This document shows, one piece after another, positions 12,053 through 24,600 of a stretch of DNA of 64,000 nt. The stretch is from Rhizoclosmatium globosum (Eukaryota; Chytridiomycota; Chytridiomycetes; Chytridiales; Chytriomycetaceae). The stretch is taken from NCBI GenBank assembly GCA_002104985.1, contig MCGO01000031.1, positions 1-64,000 on the forward strand, written 5' to 3'. The notes beneath the pieces were generated by a model that was not told where the DNA came from, did no database searches, and saw only the letters and a program-made list of their open reading frames with translations. The position numbers and the translations under genes were made by a program. Position 1 is the first letter of the stretch. Each line of letters starts with the position of its first letter.

Positions 12053-12991
12053 TCAACCAACCACCCGCCAAGTAGAACTACTTGGAAGCTGTGGATTCGA
12101 TGCATACCGTGAATACACTGCCCGTACCTTCTTGGTACTCTCAGTCGGCGTCCTTGAAGAATGATAAGAGGCGTCCAACCCTCCCTTGTGATTCAGTACC
12201 TGCACACCACCACCACCAGCCACAGGCAAAGGAGGAGCATAACAACTCTGCGGATACACACCAGTAGCCTTCTTATACTGTTGTTGCTGTTGCTGCTGCT
12301 GTTGCATTCCACCCAGACAAACCCCCACACTCCTCTGCCTCCTCACAACACTACCCGGTACACCCCCATCTCCAACACAATCCCTCCCCAAAAACATTCC
12401 CTCCAAAGCACACACAAATGCCCGAAACTCTTCCCTGAAGACCCAACCTTCCACCCAACCTTCCCCAAAAACTCCCTCTCCATCGCGTTCAGCGTCTCCA
12501 ACGAAACCTTGGAATACGCAACCCACGCAGATGAATCAATCCTCCAATCATCCAACGCCTTCAACGCAATCAAAAGAGCAGTCGACAACAAATGCGGCTA
12601 TAGTCATTTAAATTCATCAGCCCCACACACCAACCCCTTCAAATAAACAAAAAACACTAACCTCAGCACCAACACGCACCCCCTCCCCCCGATTCATCCC
12701 CCTCAACCGACAAACAAGCAAAAGCGCAAGATGCACAGTCTCACTCGTCATAGTCGCAGGACTAATCAACCGCGCCACGTGATGCACCAAATGCGGCTGT
12801 TCCCACAACGGCACTTGCAGCCCTTCATTCAACGTGGGGCTGCTCGGACTCAATGGTGGTGTTGTTGGAGAGTTTGGGGAATACTGTAATGGGTCGACGC
12901 CTTGGTTCCAGAGGAGGTGTAAGCATTGGAGAATGTATTTTGGGGGTGGGGTTGGAGAGGTGGGTCGGGTTGCTGTGTGTAACAAGTTCAT
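12053..12991 (-). CDS. PHO80/PCL-type cyclin
   Basis: Cyclin of the Pho80 class, which partners Pho85-like kinases in nutrient or cell-cycle control. The first exon (12991 to about 12663) contains a Pro-rich segment and VHLALLLVCRLRGMN, the first cyclin helix. After a 64-nt intron the second exon reads LLSTALLIALKALDDW, then SKVSLETLNAMEREFLGKVGW. This reproduces the family pattern of a conserved K-LDD-x(n)-W segment followed by ELN-x-MEREFL. A one-base shift near 12445 moves the frame to FREEFRAFVCALEGMF and a long tail with a nine-residue polyglutamine run (about 12270-12300) and Ser/Pro-rich end, stopping at 12053. The shift interrupts the fifth cyclin helix and is probably a base deletion. 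The kinase partner is not in this window. Confidence 0.75.
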
Positions 12992-13543
12992 TTGTGTTTC
13001 TTTGAGTGTGTGTGTGTGAGACAGAGAGTGTGTGGGTTGGAAGGGTATATCTGAAGGAATGAATTAAGTTGAAGGAGTTTTATGAATGCTGAAAGAGGGG
13101 ATGCTGAACGTCCCCTTGTCGGTTTTGGGGATGAAAGCAGTGGGAATTTTGTGTGTGTGGCAGGCAGTTATCTTTGCTTGGACAGCTTTCGGACCAAAAA
13201 ACACCATTCGCCACCAAAGTGCGATGCGATCTGATTTGATTATATATACGGTAAATAATGTGCTAACAAAGAATAGCCATTCCTATTCGATAATACACCC
13301 ACAAGAATCTTGAAACAAACAGCAACCCCTTGCTGCGGACAACGAACCAGTCATCCAAGCGCAGTCAAACAAGCTTGGATATATGATCTAGCCTCCTTTT
13401 GGAATGAAGACACAACTATTTTAAACGTCAAGCTTCGTCTATTGTGGAAAAGTTACCCATGTTATACTTTCGGTATTATACACAAGGTTCGTTGAGATCA
13501 ATCTATCATTTTCCTCCTTTTTGAATAATAAACCAGCAGTGTG
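12992..13543. promoter_or_regulatory. Divergent intergenic region with GT-rich tract
   Basis: This 552-bp gap lies between the divergently transcribed cyclin and IQ-motif genes and must hold both promoters. A short (TG)n run occurs at 13005-13020 and a TATATATAC stretch near 13240. No coding frame or RNA gene is visible. Confidence 0.4.
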
Positions 13544-16020
13544 ATGTACCCAACTGTCAAACTTCTCGAAAATCCACAGAACGCCAATCACATTCCCCTT
13601 CAGACAAAAAACGCGAACATCCATCAAACATCTATGCTTCCCGCGATCCCAACTCAAGAGCGCCATGTCTCCCTCAAAGACGAAGCTCCCTCAACAGAAC
13701 CAGCAAAACCAGTGCAGATAGACCAAGACATTGCCACTGAAATCGCTAACGAGATCAGCCAAAAACAAATTCCCTATGTCCACGCGTACCAGTTCCACGG
13801 CTATGATCCATCGCGAGACCCGCTTTTGATACGGAAGCAACCCATTCTGAGGCCGTTGGTTGATTTCAAAGGGCTTGAGTTTCATCGACACTGGCCGTTG
13901 GAATACTTGTCGCAACGGTTGCAGAAAGGTTTGTGTTTCGATCTATATAGAGTGGATGGAAACTTAGACAATATTTAGAACGGGAGAAAGAGTTGTCGCA
14001 TTTTCGGAAACTGTTTCAGTTGAGGGTTAGTAACCCTTATGTGGGAACTAGTGAGCTTGAGTAAGTTCACTCTACGTCAACATCATAGCCACTAATATGA
14101 TACTTCGATAAAAGGTATTACAAGATGTCGACAGTCACTAAAACGCGTCAACTGCACGAACACAACCACCATCACCACCAACACGCCCTGCACAAAATCC
14201 GCCGCCCCTCTCACCACCACACCCGCGAAGAAGCCGCCGCCGACGCCCTCTCTCACGCCCCCGGCCTTCCCCCAAAACAGAAATACCACCCGCACCCACC
14301 CCGCCACAAAAACATCCCCACGGACCTCCAATCCCCACACATCCTCCAACAAAAGCTCAAAACCCGCTACCAAAAATACCGCTACCTCCTGCACCTCCCC
14401 TCGCACCCCACAAACCCGCCCTCAACCCGCTCGGACGGCTCAGTCTTCACCCGCCTCGCGCAACACACGCAATGCAAGCACTTTGTCGAAGAAGTCGACA
14501 ACGCCCGCCCACACTGCATCCACCACCACCAACCCCCACCACCCCCAGACTTCTTCACCCGCATGGCAACCCCAAAACCCATCCCCCCACCACCCCAACC
14601 CATCCAACTCCAACCAAAAGACCACCCACCCCCGTCCCAAGCCGCGATCGAACGGCTCAGCAAGCCGCGCGTGGTGTACCCCGTCTACCAGTTTCCTGAA
14701 TCGGGGATCCCGAAGGAGGTGAGCGAGTGGCGGCCGATGACGCATCGGCTTGTTATGTCGGAGAAGCAGTTGCAGCGGATGGAGGCGATAAGTCGGCCCA
14801 AGAATTGGAGGGAGATTGAGGAGAAGAAGAAGACGGAGGCGAGTGAAGCTGTTGGTGCTGCTGCGACGGCGGTTGTTCCCGGGAAAGACGCCGGTGGGGA
14901 TGTTAAACCTCCAGCTGAAGCTGTGGCGGGAGAAGGTGGATCGGGTTCATCAGATGCACCAGCTGAAGTTGAGCAATCGGGAAGCTCTTCAGCACCACCA
15001 CCAGAATCTACAGAACAAGTTGAACCCACTGCTCCTCAATCAGAGCCTACACAACCATCATCAAAACACCCAACAGCTCCATCCTCAAAACGAACAAGTC
15101 TCTCAAACTTAGCCCAACGCCTCTCAACATCTCTCCAAAACCTGACATCCCCCAAAAAACGCGCCTCCACAATCAAAGCCGAGTCCCAAGACCCTTCCAC
15201 CACCCAATCCCAATCCCAAGACCAACAACCCGCTCAAGAACCCCTCCTCGATCCAAGCCAAGCCACCGAAGAACAAAAAGAAGCCGCCGTAAAACTCCAA
15301 GCAACATTCCGCGGCTACAAAACCCGCCAAAAACTCAGCCGCGATACCCTCAACAACCCAGAATCCGACGACTCTGCACATCCCGTTGAACCTCCCTCCA
15401 CCGACGCCGCCACTGTCCCCACCGAAGAATCCCGCGAAGCAAACACCGACGACACGACAGACCAACTCCTCGACCCTGCCCAAGCGACCGAAGAACAACA
15501 AGAAGCCGCTGTGAAACTCCAAGCAACGTTCCGAGGATTCAAGACGCGGCAGAAGTTGAGTCGTGATACGTTGAATAAGCCGGAAACTGAGGAACCTGTT
15601 GAAGCTGGTGGTGGGGATGGTGGGGCGGAAACTGTTCCTGCTGAGGAATCAAAGGAAGTTGATACGGAAGGCAGTGTTGATGCTGCTGCACCCGCTGAAG
15701 AAGTGGCTGTGGCAGAAGACCAAGTTCCCTCTTCTGAAGCACAAGCTGATCCTGAGTCTGCACCAGTAGCAGAATCTGAAGCGGTTCAAGAACGAAACGC
15801 GGAGTCATCGGAAGTAGTTGCAACAGAAACATCAGTTGAAGAACCAAAGAGTGAGGAACCTGTACCAACAGATAAATCTGCATCGCAACCAGTTGAAGAC
15901 GTTTCCCCCGAAGTTTTTGCACCAATCGAAGAGGCAGAAGAAGCTCCTAAAGAAGCTGTTGCTGCAGAGGAGGAAACTGTTCCACAACCTCCAACAGATT
16001 CTGAATCCGTACCTGTTTAA
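13544..16020 (+). CDS. Large IQ-motif protein, Pro/Glu-rich
   Basis: Three exons (13544-13928, 13979-14060, 14115-16020; introns 50 and 54 nt) give 790 residues. The N-terminal third has conserved-looking blocks (AYQFHGYDPSRDP; VYPVYQFPESGIP; EKQLQRMEAI) separated by His/Pro-rich low complexity. The second half holds two IQ motifs (AAVKLQATFRGYKTRQ near 15285 and AAVKLQATFRGFKTRQ near 15507), the classic calmodulin-binding helix. Each lies in a tandem repeat of about 74 residues that starts LLDP.QATEEQ. The C-terminus is Glu/Ala/Pro/Val-rich and probably disordered. Such architecture is common in axonemal and cytoskeletal calmodulin-binding proteins, and a zoosporic fungus has flagella, but a flagellar role here is only inference. 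Coding frame is clean throughout. Confidence 0.75.
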
Positions 16021-16246
16021 GTACGACTTTCAATTTGCAGTCAATTCAATTTCATTTTTACAGTTTTAATAAAGTTACTTTTCGTTTTCACACATTCACT
16101 CCCAAGTTTGACTGTAGCATCATCATAGCATGATTTAAGAATATACCGAGATACATATGCAGATTTTAATTGTGATTGGTATATAAATAATAGTTCAGGT
16201 GACAGAGTATGTGTCACACCTTCCCAGAGCTTCCGAAGACTGAACA

Positions 16247-16969
16247 CTAATGCCGCGATGAATCTTTTGAGGCTTTTCCCGCTATTATCGAGTCTCCATC
16301 ATTTACGCATAATGTAGCTAGATCATCATTCGCTTCTTCCTCATCTTGGTCATCCAAAACATCAGACTCAGGAACACCCTTGTACTCTGCCATCTCTGTA
16401 ACATCCCCATCCTCCTCATCCTCCTCTCCATCGACACCTTCCCTTGTCCCAGAAGTACACCCCAAACACGAGAACAGCCCGCCCCAAAACCAGTCCCAGT
16501 GCGGCTTCAACACAGCATTCACAGGCTTATGTATCTGCCTCACCAGCACAATCTCCATCGCTATCCTTATCGGAAATATAATACGATTCAGAACATACGC
16601 CGCGGCAGGAACGCCATAGACATCGATGTAATATCGCCAGAGTGAATCATCGGCCAACTGGAACGAATCAGCGATTCTCGATGGATGCACATCTGAATCA
16701 ACGTCAACCTTCCCAAACACCCAAGCAACCACCCAAGAAAACGATGACTCACCAGCAACAATCAACAGCGCCCAAAGAACAAAGAAACAGAACCAGCCTA
16801 CGATCTGCGCTGAAACCACCCAGGCCGGTCCGTACTCGGCTACTAGTCCCGCAAGCCACTGCGCTAGCTCGCTTTCTTCGTACTTGCGTTGGAGCCATTT
16901 GATCATTGGAAATCGTGGGTAGGTTACAGTGAAGGATGGAACAATGTTTGGAGACAAGAAGAAAAACAT
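16247..16969 (-). CDS. FAM210/DUF1279-like membrane protein, copy 1
   Basis: About 220 residues after removal of an in-frame intron (GTGAGT...TTCAG, about 16698-16757) following LLIVAG. The DUF1279 layout is visible: LAGLVAEYGPAWV with a first membrane helix (WFCFFVLWALLIV), then WRYYIDVYGVPAAAYVLNRIIFPIRIAMEIVLVRQI with a second hydrophobic helix and the family's hallmark P-x-R. FAM210 proteins are usually mitochondrial inner-membrane proteins affecting translation. The C-terminus is acidic. A paralog follows 219 bp upstream on the same strand (17189-17871), so this is a tandem duplication. An alternative start is the internal Met at 16906. Confidence 0.68.
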   Translation of the reverse strand: MFFFLSPNIVPSFTVTYPRFPMIKWLQRKYEESELAQWLAGLVAEYGPAWVVSAQIVGWFCFFVLWALLIVAGESSFSWVVAWVFGKVDVDSDVHPSRIADSFQLADDSLWRYYIDVYGVPAAAYVLNRIIFPIRIAMEIVLVRQIHKPVNAVLKPHWDWFWGGLFSCLGCTSGTREGVDGEEDEEDGDVTEMAEYKGVPESDVLDDQDEEEANDDLATLCVNDGDSIIAGKASKDSSRH

Positions 16970-17188
16970 CTGGAGGCACCTGACTGACGCCTGATACAGC
17001 CACCATTGGCGCTAGGGTGTGAACCTGGTATCACTTTCTCCAAATAAATAAGGGAAATAAAGAGAATACATTTTAGATTTATTTTCAGAGATATGGGGTA
17101 TCTTATTGTTTTGTGTATTGAACAATGAGTTACGTGACATTTAACTTGTGTGGGAATATAGGAGACGCTGAAGAAATGCGAAAGTAGA

Positions 17189-17871
17189 TTACTCCTGCGA
17201 TGAATGTCGAAACCTTGAGGTTGGTGAACTGGCCCTCCCAACATGACTATTCCATGAATTCCTTTCCGTAGCAACAAGAGTCTCCACATCCTCACTAGCC
17301 TCTCCCGCCAAAAGAACATGATCTTCATCCTCCACAACCTCTTTATAACTATGCAACCCCAGCATTTCCCTCCCTTCACCACTCCCCTGCCCACCCTCAT
17401 CATCCCCCTCTTCCCCAGTCCACCCACAAAACCCACACACCCGATCCCAAACAGGCTGCACATTTCGATTCACAGTCCCATGAATCAACCGAGTCAAAAC
17501 GATTTCCAACGCCAGCCGCATCGGAAACAGAAGCTTCATAATCACAAAAGCAGCCGCAAAGACACCGTAGTCTTTGATCCATGTTCGCCAGACTGAGTCT
17601 TCTTTCAGGTGTAGCCAGTTTGCGATTTGGAGTGGTTGAACGTCTGTATGATCTAATTTAGTAACTTTCCTACAGTATGCAGGTACGCCGGTTTGGTCGG
17701 ATGCTTACCAGCCATGAGTAGTAAGATAAGACATACTAAGAATGTGGATGTTCCCACGATCAGGTCCGCAATAAAGAAGGAGATGCCGTATTGTTTGACA
17801 AAGGCTGCCAGCCATTGTACTGCAGGATGCTCGTTGTACCATCGCTGAATTGATGTGAATAGATTCAACAT
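17189..17871 (-). CDS. FAM210/DUF1279-like membrane protein, copy 2
   Basis: Paralog of the neighbouring gene with the same exon structure. Exon 1 from ATG 17871 encodes WLAAFVKQYGISFF and a long hydrophobic helix (VGTSTFLVCLILLLMAG). An intron starting GTAAGC (near 17715) and ending CATACAG-like near 17650 follows. Exon 2 has IANWLHLKEDSVWRTW, then DYGVFAAAFVIMKLLFPMRLALEIV with the P-x-R signature. The C-terminal tail is acidic then Ser/Thr-rich and diverges from copy 1. The longer open frame upstream of 17871 has no other good ATG, so that start is preferred. Mitochondrial membrane location is inferred from the family. Confidence 0.65.
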
Positions 17872-18059
17872 ATTGATGAGTTCTAAAGAGGTAAGGGTGC
17901 TGCGTCCGCTGGAAGAAGCGACGAGGCTGTTCAAAGGGCTTTTTGAAGGTGATAAATTAAGAAAGTATACATCTCCAAGTATATTAAAAACATCCACTTC
18001 AATATTGTGACTTAATACATCATTCTCCGGATATATCACTCCAAATAAGCAAAACCTCC

Positions 18060-18240
18060 GCCATTGCAACTCGAAATTTTCTCAAGGCATCTTAATCCCA
18101 TCAATCCATTATAGTATTCCCTTCGTGTACAGAGCTCAGAAATAAATCTCCAATCAGAGAAAAATATCGTTGAGATATCGAATTTTGGATTAAGTCGAGG
18201 AGCAGCAAAAACGTACGCATGACATATGATAAAAATTCGT
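18060..18240 (-). pseudogene. Relic of an F-box/ankyrin gene 3' end
   Basis: Read leftwards, this stretch reproduces in damaged form the C-terminal region of the ankyrin family: a TIFFSD counterpart of the family's TMLLSD, followed by ISELCTRREYY. The same segment is intact in the gene at 45198-46805 (near 46625-46670). It is truncated on both sides and lies next to the true 3' end of the split ankyrin gene A. It is a decayed duplicate. Confidence 0.6.
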
Positions 18241-18300
18241 GAACGAAACAGAGAACTCTCGTGCTATTTATTATAATAATGATAAAGGAGAAATAGAACT

Positions 18301-18529
18301 TTAGAATACACCCTGGAACAGTCTTTTCTCTTGCGTCTTTACTCCAAACAATAGCGTCAAATGAGACAACCTCCTCTGAATCAAAAACTCCACCATACTC
18401 GATCGAAATTCCCGAGGGACGTTAATCCCACCAATCACATTTTCATAATACTCGGGTCTTGCGCTAAGTACAGTAATAACTCTTTCATCAGAGAGAAGCA
18501 TCGTTGAGATGATTTTACTCTGAGCTGAA
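18301..18529 (-). pseudogene. 3' part of split F-box/ankyrin gene A
   Basis: Read leftwards from 18529 the frame continues the family's C-terminal sequence (MLLSDERV, REYYENVIGG, LTLLFGVKTQEKRLFQGVF-stop), matching the end of the intact gene at 45198-46805. The 5' part lies at 29291-30651. The 1,361 nt before and 229 nt after the Helentron add up to 1,590 nt, an exact multiple of three giving 529 residues, close to the 535 of the intact paralog. The frame across the empty site is therefore uninterrupted and the insertion is recent. Confidence 0.88.
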
Positions 18530-18530
18530 A

Positions 18531-18567
18531 TACCCAGCTAAAGCTGGGGCGTGATCCTGGCTGGGTT
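18531..18567 (-). repeat. Helentron copy A 3' terminus: hairpin plus inner inverted repeat
   Basis: Bases 18533-18548 form a seven-bp stem (CCCAGCT / AGCTGGG) with a two-base loop at the very end of the element. Bases 18555-18567 read TCCTGGCTGGGTT on the plus strand and are an exact 13-bp inverted match of the 5' terminus at 29290-29278. A 3' repeat lying inside a terminal hairpin is the asymmetric terminal inverted repeat arrangement of Helentrons, thought to mark the end of rolling-circle transfer. Confidence 0.88.
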
Positions 18568-18628
18568 CCTTGAGAATCAGATATAAATATGTTTATTTTA
18601 AAATATAAGAAACAAAGAACAAAAGAAG

Positions 18629-21600
18629 TTATTCCCAATAATAGTCATCTTCCTCATGAGCAGCAGCTTCCTCCACTGCGTTCCAGAAGGCAGATTCTGA
18701 CTCATTTTCAGATTCATAATATTCCCTTTCATAGATACTAAAATCCTCATCCCCTTCACGCAAGGCAGATTCTGGTGGTGTTTGGGGAGTGTCATCATAA
18801 AATGGGGTATTGTCAAGAGAAACATTGAGAGAAGATGATAACTTGGGAGGAGGTGGTAGAGGAGGATCAGGGTCATTTCGTGTGGAATTGAATGGGTTCT
18901 TCTTGGACATTTTAACAATACGTTCATGTTCATCTCGACAGTGAGGTGAAAACTTGAACAGCTTTTTGGCCTTTTCAAAAGTGAGCGCCTGCAACATCCA
19001 GAACTCCTCCTTTTTTGGAGTTCTAGAAGTCACCACATACATGCCATTCTCCGGACAATGAAAACGTCCTTTGGAAATATCATCGGAACAGAGAAAGTGA
19101 AGGCTCATTCCTTGAACTTTTTCTGTGACAATCATCAGAGTGTGTGGAGACAGAAATTCAACAATAAATACCTGGAGTAATTGCATAACCCATAGCAAAT
19201 TGATATCCAATTGCGGAGCGGGAGATTGTATGATTTACCAGTCTGTTCTTCTTACGCACTTTACCCACAATAATTTCTACAGTCTGTTGAAGGGGGACAA
19301 AGGGAAATACTCCAGGAGGCAAATCAGGATGGTATTGTTTGTCGCTGTCAAAGACTTTGGCATAAACAACTTTGGGTTGTCTTACTTTGCGAACACGAAT
19401 GCCATCCAAGGTTTCATATACAGGAACGCCATGGATGTCTTCTTCATGCAAATCCCATCCAACAATATGCAAGTATTGTCCTTTGTCAATTTGATATTTG
19501 AGCAGAGTTGGGTGCATGCAATTCACAAGCATTTGCTGTCCAACAGATATGATTTGAGTCAAAGGAAATCCACGAGTTAAGCTGTCAATAAAATTATAAA
19601 ACTGATTGAATGGTTCACATTTGCTTGAAGCAGGCTCTGGATGAAACATGATGTGATCTGTGCCCCTGTGCAAAGACATTTTGAAGTTGAATGCACACCG
19701 ATCTTTGTTGACTCCAATGACCCAAAGAATCAGCTTTGAAGCCAAAGAGGCCCTCTTAAAACGCTCCTCATTCCTCAACGTTATGCTGCATTCATTGAGA
19801 TAGTCAAGATCAGCCTTTTCAAAGTGGTTTGCATGGACACGTCCCTGGAAATTAGCCCATTCAGGATCACTACCAGCTCTCATATTTTCAGATAGATAAA
19901 AACTGAGATTATACATTGAGTAAAGCTCGTGGCCTATGCGAGTTAATGAACTTCCAGATTTGGATCCACTCTTTTGGGCTTTGTGAGTGTATCTGACATA
20001 AAGAGGAAGGTTTCCGATACTGGGCATTTGAAGCCAATCTCCACCAAGAGCAGAATGTAAACCACCAAACATGTATTTGCTCCCAGGAAGAGATTTTCGA
20101 AACTCCTGTAGTTGTAGGTGAAGGGCAGCAAATGTAGGAGGAGGAACAGACGAGATTTCATCAATAATGATTATTTTTGCGGCCAAAGCACGTTTTATAC
20201 ACAAGTCAGTGTGTTCTGAATGCTTTTTTGGTTTGTTTGTAATAGTCAAGTCTGCAAATTCATGAATTGTAAAACCATCAATAACCATTGCCGCACTATG
20301 CATAAAGGCAACTGTGACAACAGCATTTGGACGCCCCCAGCATTTTGCAACATATTTGAGCAATTTGAAAATATGAGACTTTCCAGATCCACCAATCCCT
20401 TGAAGGTGAGTACAGAGCTGATTGCTACCCATGAGAATATTTTCATTGGTCTCAGATACTGTGTGTTGCTTTTCAGGCCCATATACTCTCTTATATGTTT
20501 CCTTCATCAGATCATCATCCTTGATGAATTCAAGAATCAATGTTGACAATAAGGCCATAGCACAATCATACTGCTTGTTATTCAACTCAAATAGCTTACA
20601 AGCATCTAATGGGCTGATATATTCATGAATTGGATGGGAAGTTTTCCTTGGAACTGACTTGGGGATGGTCAAGTCACAATAGCGAGGCCAAAACTGCTTA
20701 TCCAGGTCTGCAAACGTAAGATGACATGACAATGCAGCATGATAGTAGATTAGACGCTGTTCATGTGTTTCATACTTTGCAATAATTGTTGGAACAGTTG
20801 AGGCAGTTTCAATATTTGTAAGCTTTAACTGATTATTTAGAGCTTCAAGAATTTGGACTTTTGAATGATTGCGGCAATGTGCAGAATGAATGATTGGTAG
20901 ATCTATTGCATGTTGCTGAACAAGGGGCAGAGAATGCTTAATAGTGTCAGCCATTTCACTCAAAACAGATGCAAAATAAGCTGTAGGTGCAGTGCTCATT
21001 AGTTGAAAGGTGGGGTCTACTGTTACAGTCTCTGTCTCTGTTTTTTCAGGCTCTGAATCTGAATCATTATCCGGGAAAGCACGTTTATCTGACTCCTCTG
21101 CAGTTATTGAAGAGCGAGGTGCATTTGCATCATCTGGATGTAACTCAGTGAATGCATCCTTGGCTTCACCACTTCGTTGACGCTCCCTTGCAGCATGTTT
21201 TGCATTTTCATAATCTAACAAGTTTTGTTCTAAGCGCTTACAATAATCAGTACAATTTGGGAGCCATGCAATATATGCTGCCCAGACATTTGAACAACCT
21301 CCTAACAGCTCATGTTTGTTTCGATGGGGCCTGCAGCGTGCAAGAATAGTACCTCCATATGCAAGCATGTCAAAAGATTCAGGCTGAACAATCTCATCCT
21401 CCACAGGTTTTGGAGGAATGTGTAATCCCAATGAAACAACTATAACAGGGGACACTCGTTTTGCAACATAGAACGCTTTTTCCATAGGATGATTCTCAAG
21501 ATGTCCTTTGTTGTTGGTGTATGGTATGAGACGAAAGTTTGCGACTTCAGGTAATTTTAACTTTTTCTTGTCACATGGTAACTTCTTGGCCACATAACTT

Positions 21601-24600
21601 GTATGGAACTCATCCAATCCCAAGGCTTCAAGTACAGTTGGTCTTGCAGAATAGAAAGAGTGATGCATTTTGAAGTTTCTCCTTGCATTCACAAAGTGTT
21701 TCTGAGGATGGATATCAGGCATGGATTCATCTGAATCCCCAGTAACCTCAGCATCTTCTGACTCTTCATCTTCTTCCACTTCCATTGGATCCCATTCATA
21801 GCCTGCTAAAATATTTCCCACTTCTCTTTCATTTTGATCTGAATCCTGACTTCCCAAAGAAATAGCATCATCAAAGTCATTCTCCTCCTCTTCCGCACCC
21901 TCCCATTCAGCCAGTGACACATGAGTTTCAGTCACATTTTCATCAAAAATGGTTTCATCAGCTTGGTCATTAACTGTTTCAGCCATACCATGCATCAGAC
22001 GGCGTGGCATCAGTCCAAAGTCTCGCAAGAGGGATCCATGATTCACAAACTCATATTGAAATGACCACATGAATGGAGTGTACTTTTTGTCCATGTTTTT
22101 GCTTTTGTTGATGAGTTGGAGAGCAGCAAGATTTGTTGGGATAGTAAGCTGAGAAGTTCGGGCATTAATTTGGCCCAACAGGTATCGAATATGTTTGTCA
22201 CGGTCAGAAAGAGCGCTATATGCTTCATCTTCAGTATTTCGCAATGTCCATCTAGTAACAACATTAGAAACGAAATACTACTCGCAGGACAAACAAACCT
22301 GTCATGTGCTGCCAAAGCTTTTTGCACCACAAATTCTACTTCACGTGGCTCTTTGAAAGTATAATCAAACATGTAAAAGGATTTTTCAGGAGCTTCTCCA
22401 ACATTACATGGTTTTACATCCACATTTCCCTATCAAACCATTGTAAGTATAAGTTCAAAAATAAAACAAGACAAACCATAATAAACAATATTGCCAGTTG
22501 ATTATAAGTGTTCAAATATTCACAGCCAACTGGACGTCGAGGATGAAATGAATGATCAGAGTAAAAACCACCATGCTCCTTTGGAAGGTATGGAATGTTG
22601 AAGCGACAAGATCCCCCCTTGAAACAAGAAGAAGAATGGTACCAACGATGGATTTGTTTCTGAAGTAAAAGACACACAAGAGCAATTTTTGACTTGAATT
22701 CATCTTCAGGGAATGGAACAACACCACAAAGCAACTTTTCCAAGTTTGCACCTTCAAATTGAGACCGCTCCTCAGGTGCAAGTTCAGATAATGCTCGCTC
22801 CAAGTAAATATTGATGAGTTCATTGTAGCCATACATTTTGTGACAGAGTTTGCATTTACCCATAGCAAACGGCTGCTCTTTTTTCTTTGGAACAGGTTCA
22901 TATGCTTGTTTAGGAATACAAAGTGGCTCACACTCGCCACCACAAGGACACATCAAAGAACCCAGTTCTTCAGGTACATCTGCTTTAAAAATAGCTGAAG
23001 CAAACTTAACATAGTCGTGTGCAAATTGAGAATTTTCACTGAGGTCATTGAGATTCATAAGTGTTTGACCATGTGGTACAGGGGGATCAGAGAAGTTAAG
23101 AAGCTTCTTTGCAGCCACAGTTGATCTGGGCATTCCTTCCTGCTTGGCAAGCCAGTGACCATGTAAGCGAAGATCTGTTGGGGCTGCTTCTGTGTTTTGC
23201 TTCAAGTCTTTTAGAATGCCAAATGCACCTCCACCATGGTAGGAAACTCCAAGTTTCATGTTGTACCGCAGAACCTTTTCAACAAACAGATCCATCATTT
23301 CACGAAACCAGATTGCTTGAGCCACAGGGTTACTTGAGATTTCGGCTCGACGTTCTGCCTTGTCTGGAAAAAATTCATAACTGAAGAAAGTTGAGCATCA
23401 AGCATAATAGAAAACAGGAGCTCACCTGTCATAGTACTTATTGTTAACGTACACCAACAGTCGAAAAGCATTAGAATCATCTGGATTCATTGTGAAAAAA
23501 ATATCGTCCATTCCATTTTGCTGCATTTCAGCCTCAGAAATCATTCTCCCCAATTTCATTTGCTGAGAAGACCCAATGTGGTCTTGGCAAGCAATATTTA
23601 TTTGCCGACAGAGGGAATTTACGTTTGGATCAAATTCAGGCTTTGCAGGCAAAGGGAGGCCCTTGTTTAGAGAAAGCTGACAGTTTTCCTGATAAGAAAG
23701 CCAAGCCTCCAAGTTCTCGCGATCTATTGCTCCAGGATCAGGTCCATAGTTGGACAGTTTAAATTTGGCTGAGTCTGCAGAAGATTTTGATGCAATCAAG
23801 TCAATGGCACAACCCATGAATGTTGGATCTGTTGCAAACATTCGAGTTTGAATCTGCATCAAGTGAATCAAATATTTCTCAACAGGAATCTTGCGCACAC
23901 GATTTACGTCAGTCGGTCCGCATTGGCCATATTGAAACAGATGAGCACAGGCTTTAGTTAACTGAGCACCATTGTAGTTACTCAATAACTCATTTTTCCG
24001 CTGAATAATAAATGCAGGCTGCACAACAGTGGTACCTCCAAACCTCTCTTTTCCTGTTGGGAGTACTACAGTGTGTCGAAATTCAAGAACAGGTGTTTCG
24101 TTAACATCCACAATAGGTTCATGTGCCTGATCAGGAGTAGTATTCTGATGAGATGATAGCTCCCCCAGCTCCTTACTCAGCTCATGTGATTGAAAAATAA
24201 TCTGCGGAGCTATGCAAAATATTCAATATGTAAATGAAGATGCAAAGCCAATCAAATACCTATCAGAGTGTCTGGAATATCACAAGTAATTGATCCACAA
24301 TCCTTTAAATACTGCATAAGTTGTCGAACACCCGGTTTGCCATCAACTTCATCCAACTGGACAATGTTAAATTTTTTCTCAACTACTGCAAGTTGAGCTG
24401 CTGTCAGAGATCCAGTTAGAATCACTTTGACAACTGGTGGAAGATGTTGGTCAAGGAGAAGGACTGGTGGTTTCTCAGATGGAAAAAAATGACAGTGGCC
24501 AACCAATGCCCGTCCATACCCTCCAGTCACTGTTATCAGATTCATTCCAACTTGAACAGGACAACACATCATTTTCTCAATTTGAGTCAAATGATTGAAT

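Noticed and set aside
12266..12306. CAG/CAA-type microsatellite as an independent repeat feature
   Set aside because: It encodes the polyglutamine run of the cyclin tail on the minus strand and needs no separate explanation.
14382..15029. Several overlapping long ORFs on both strands in the IQ-motif gene
   Set aside because: They are shadows of a GC-rich, Pro/His/Glu-rich coding exon with biased third positions; only the rightward frame has splice continuity and IQ motifs.
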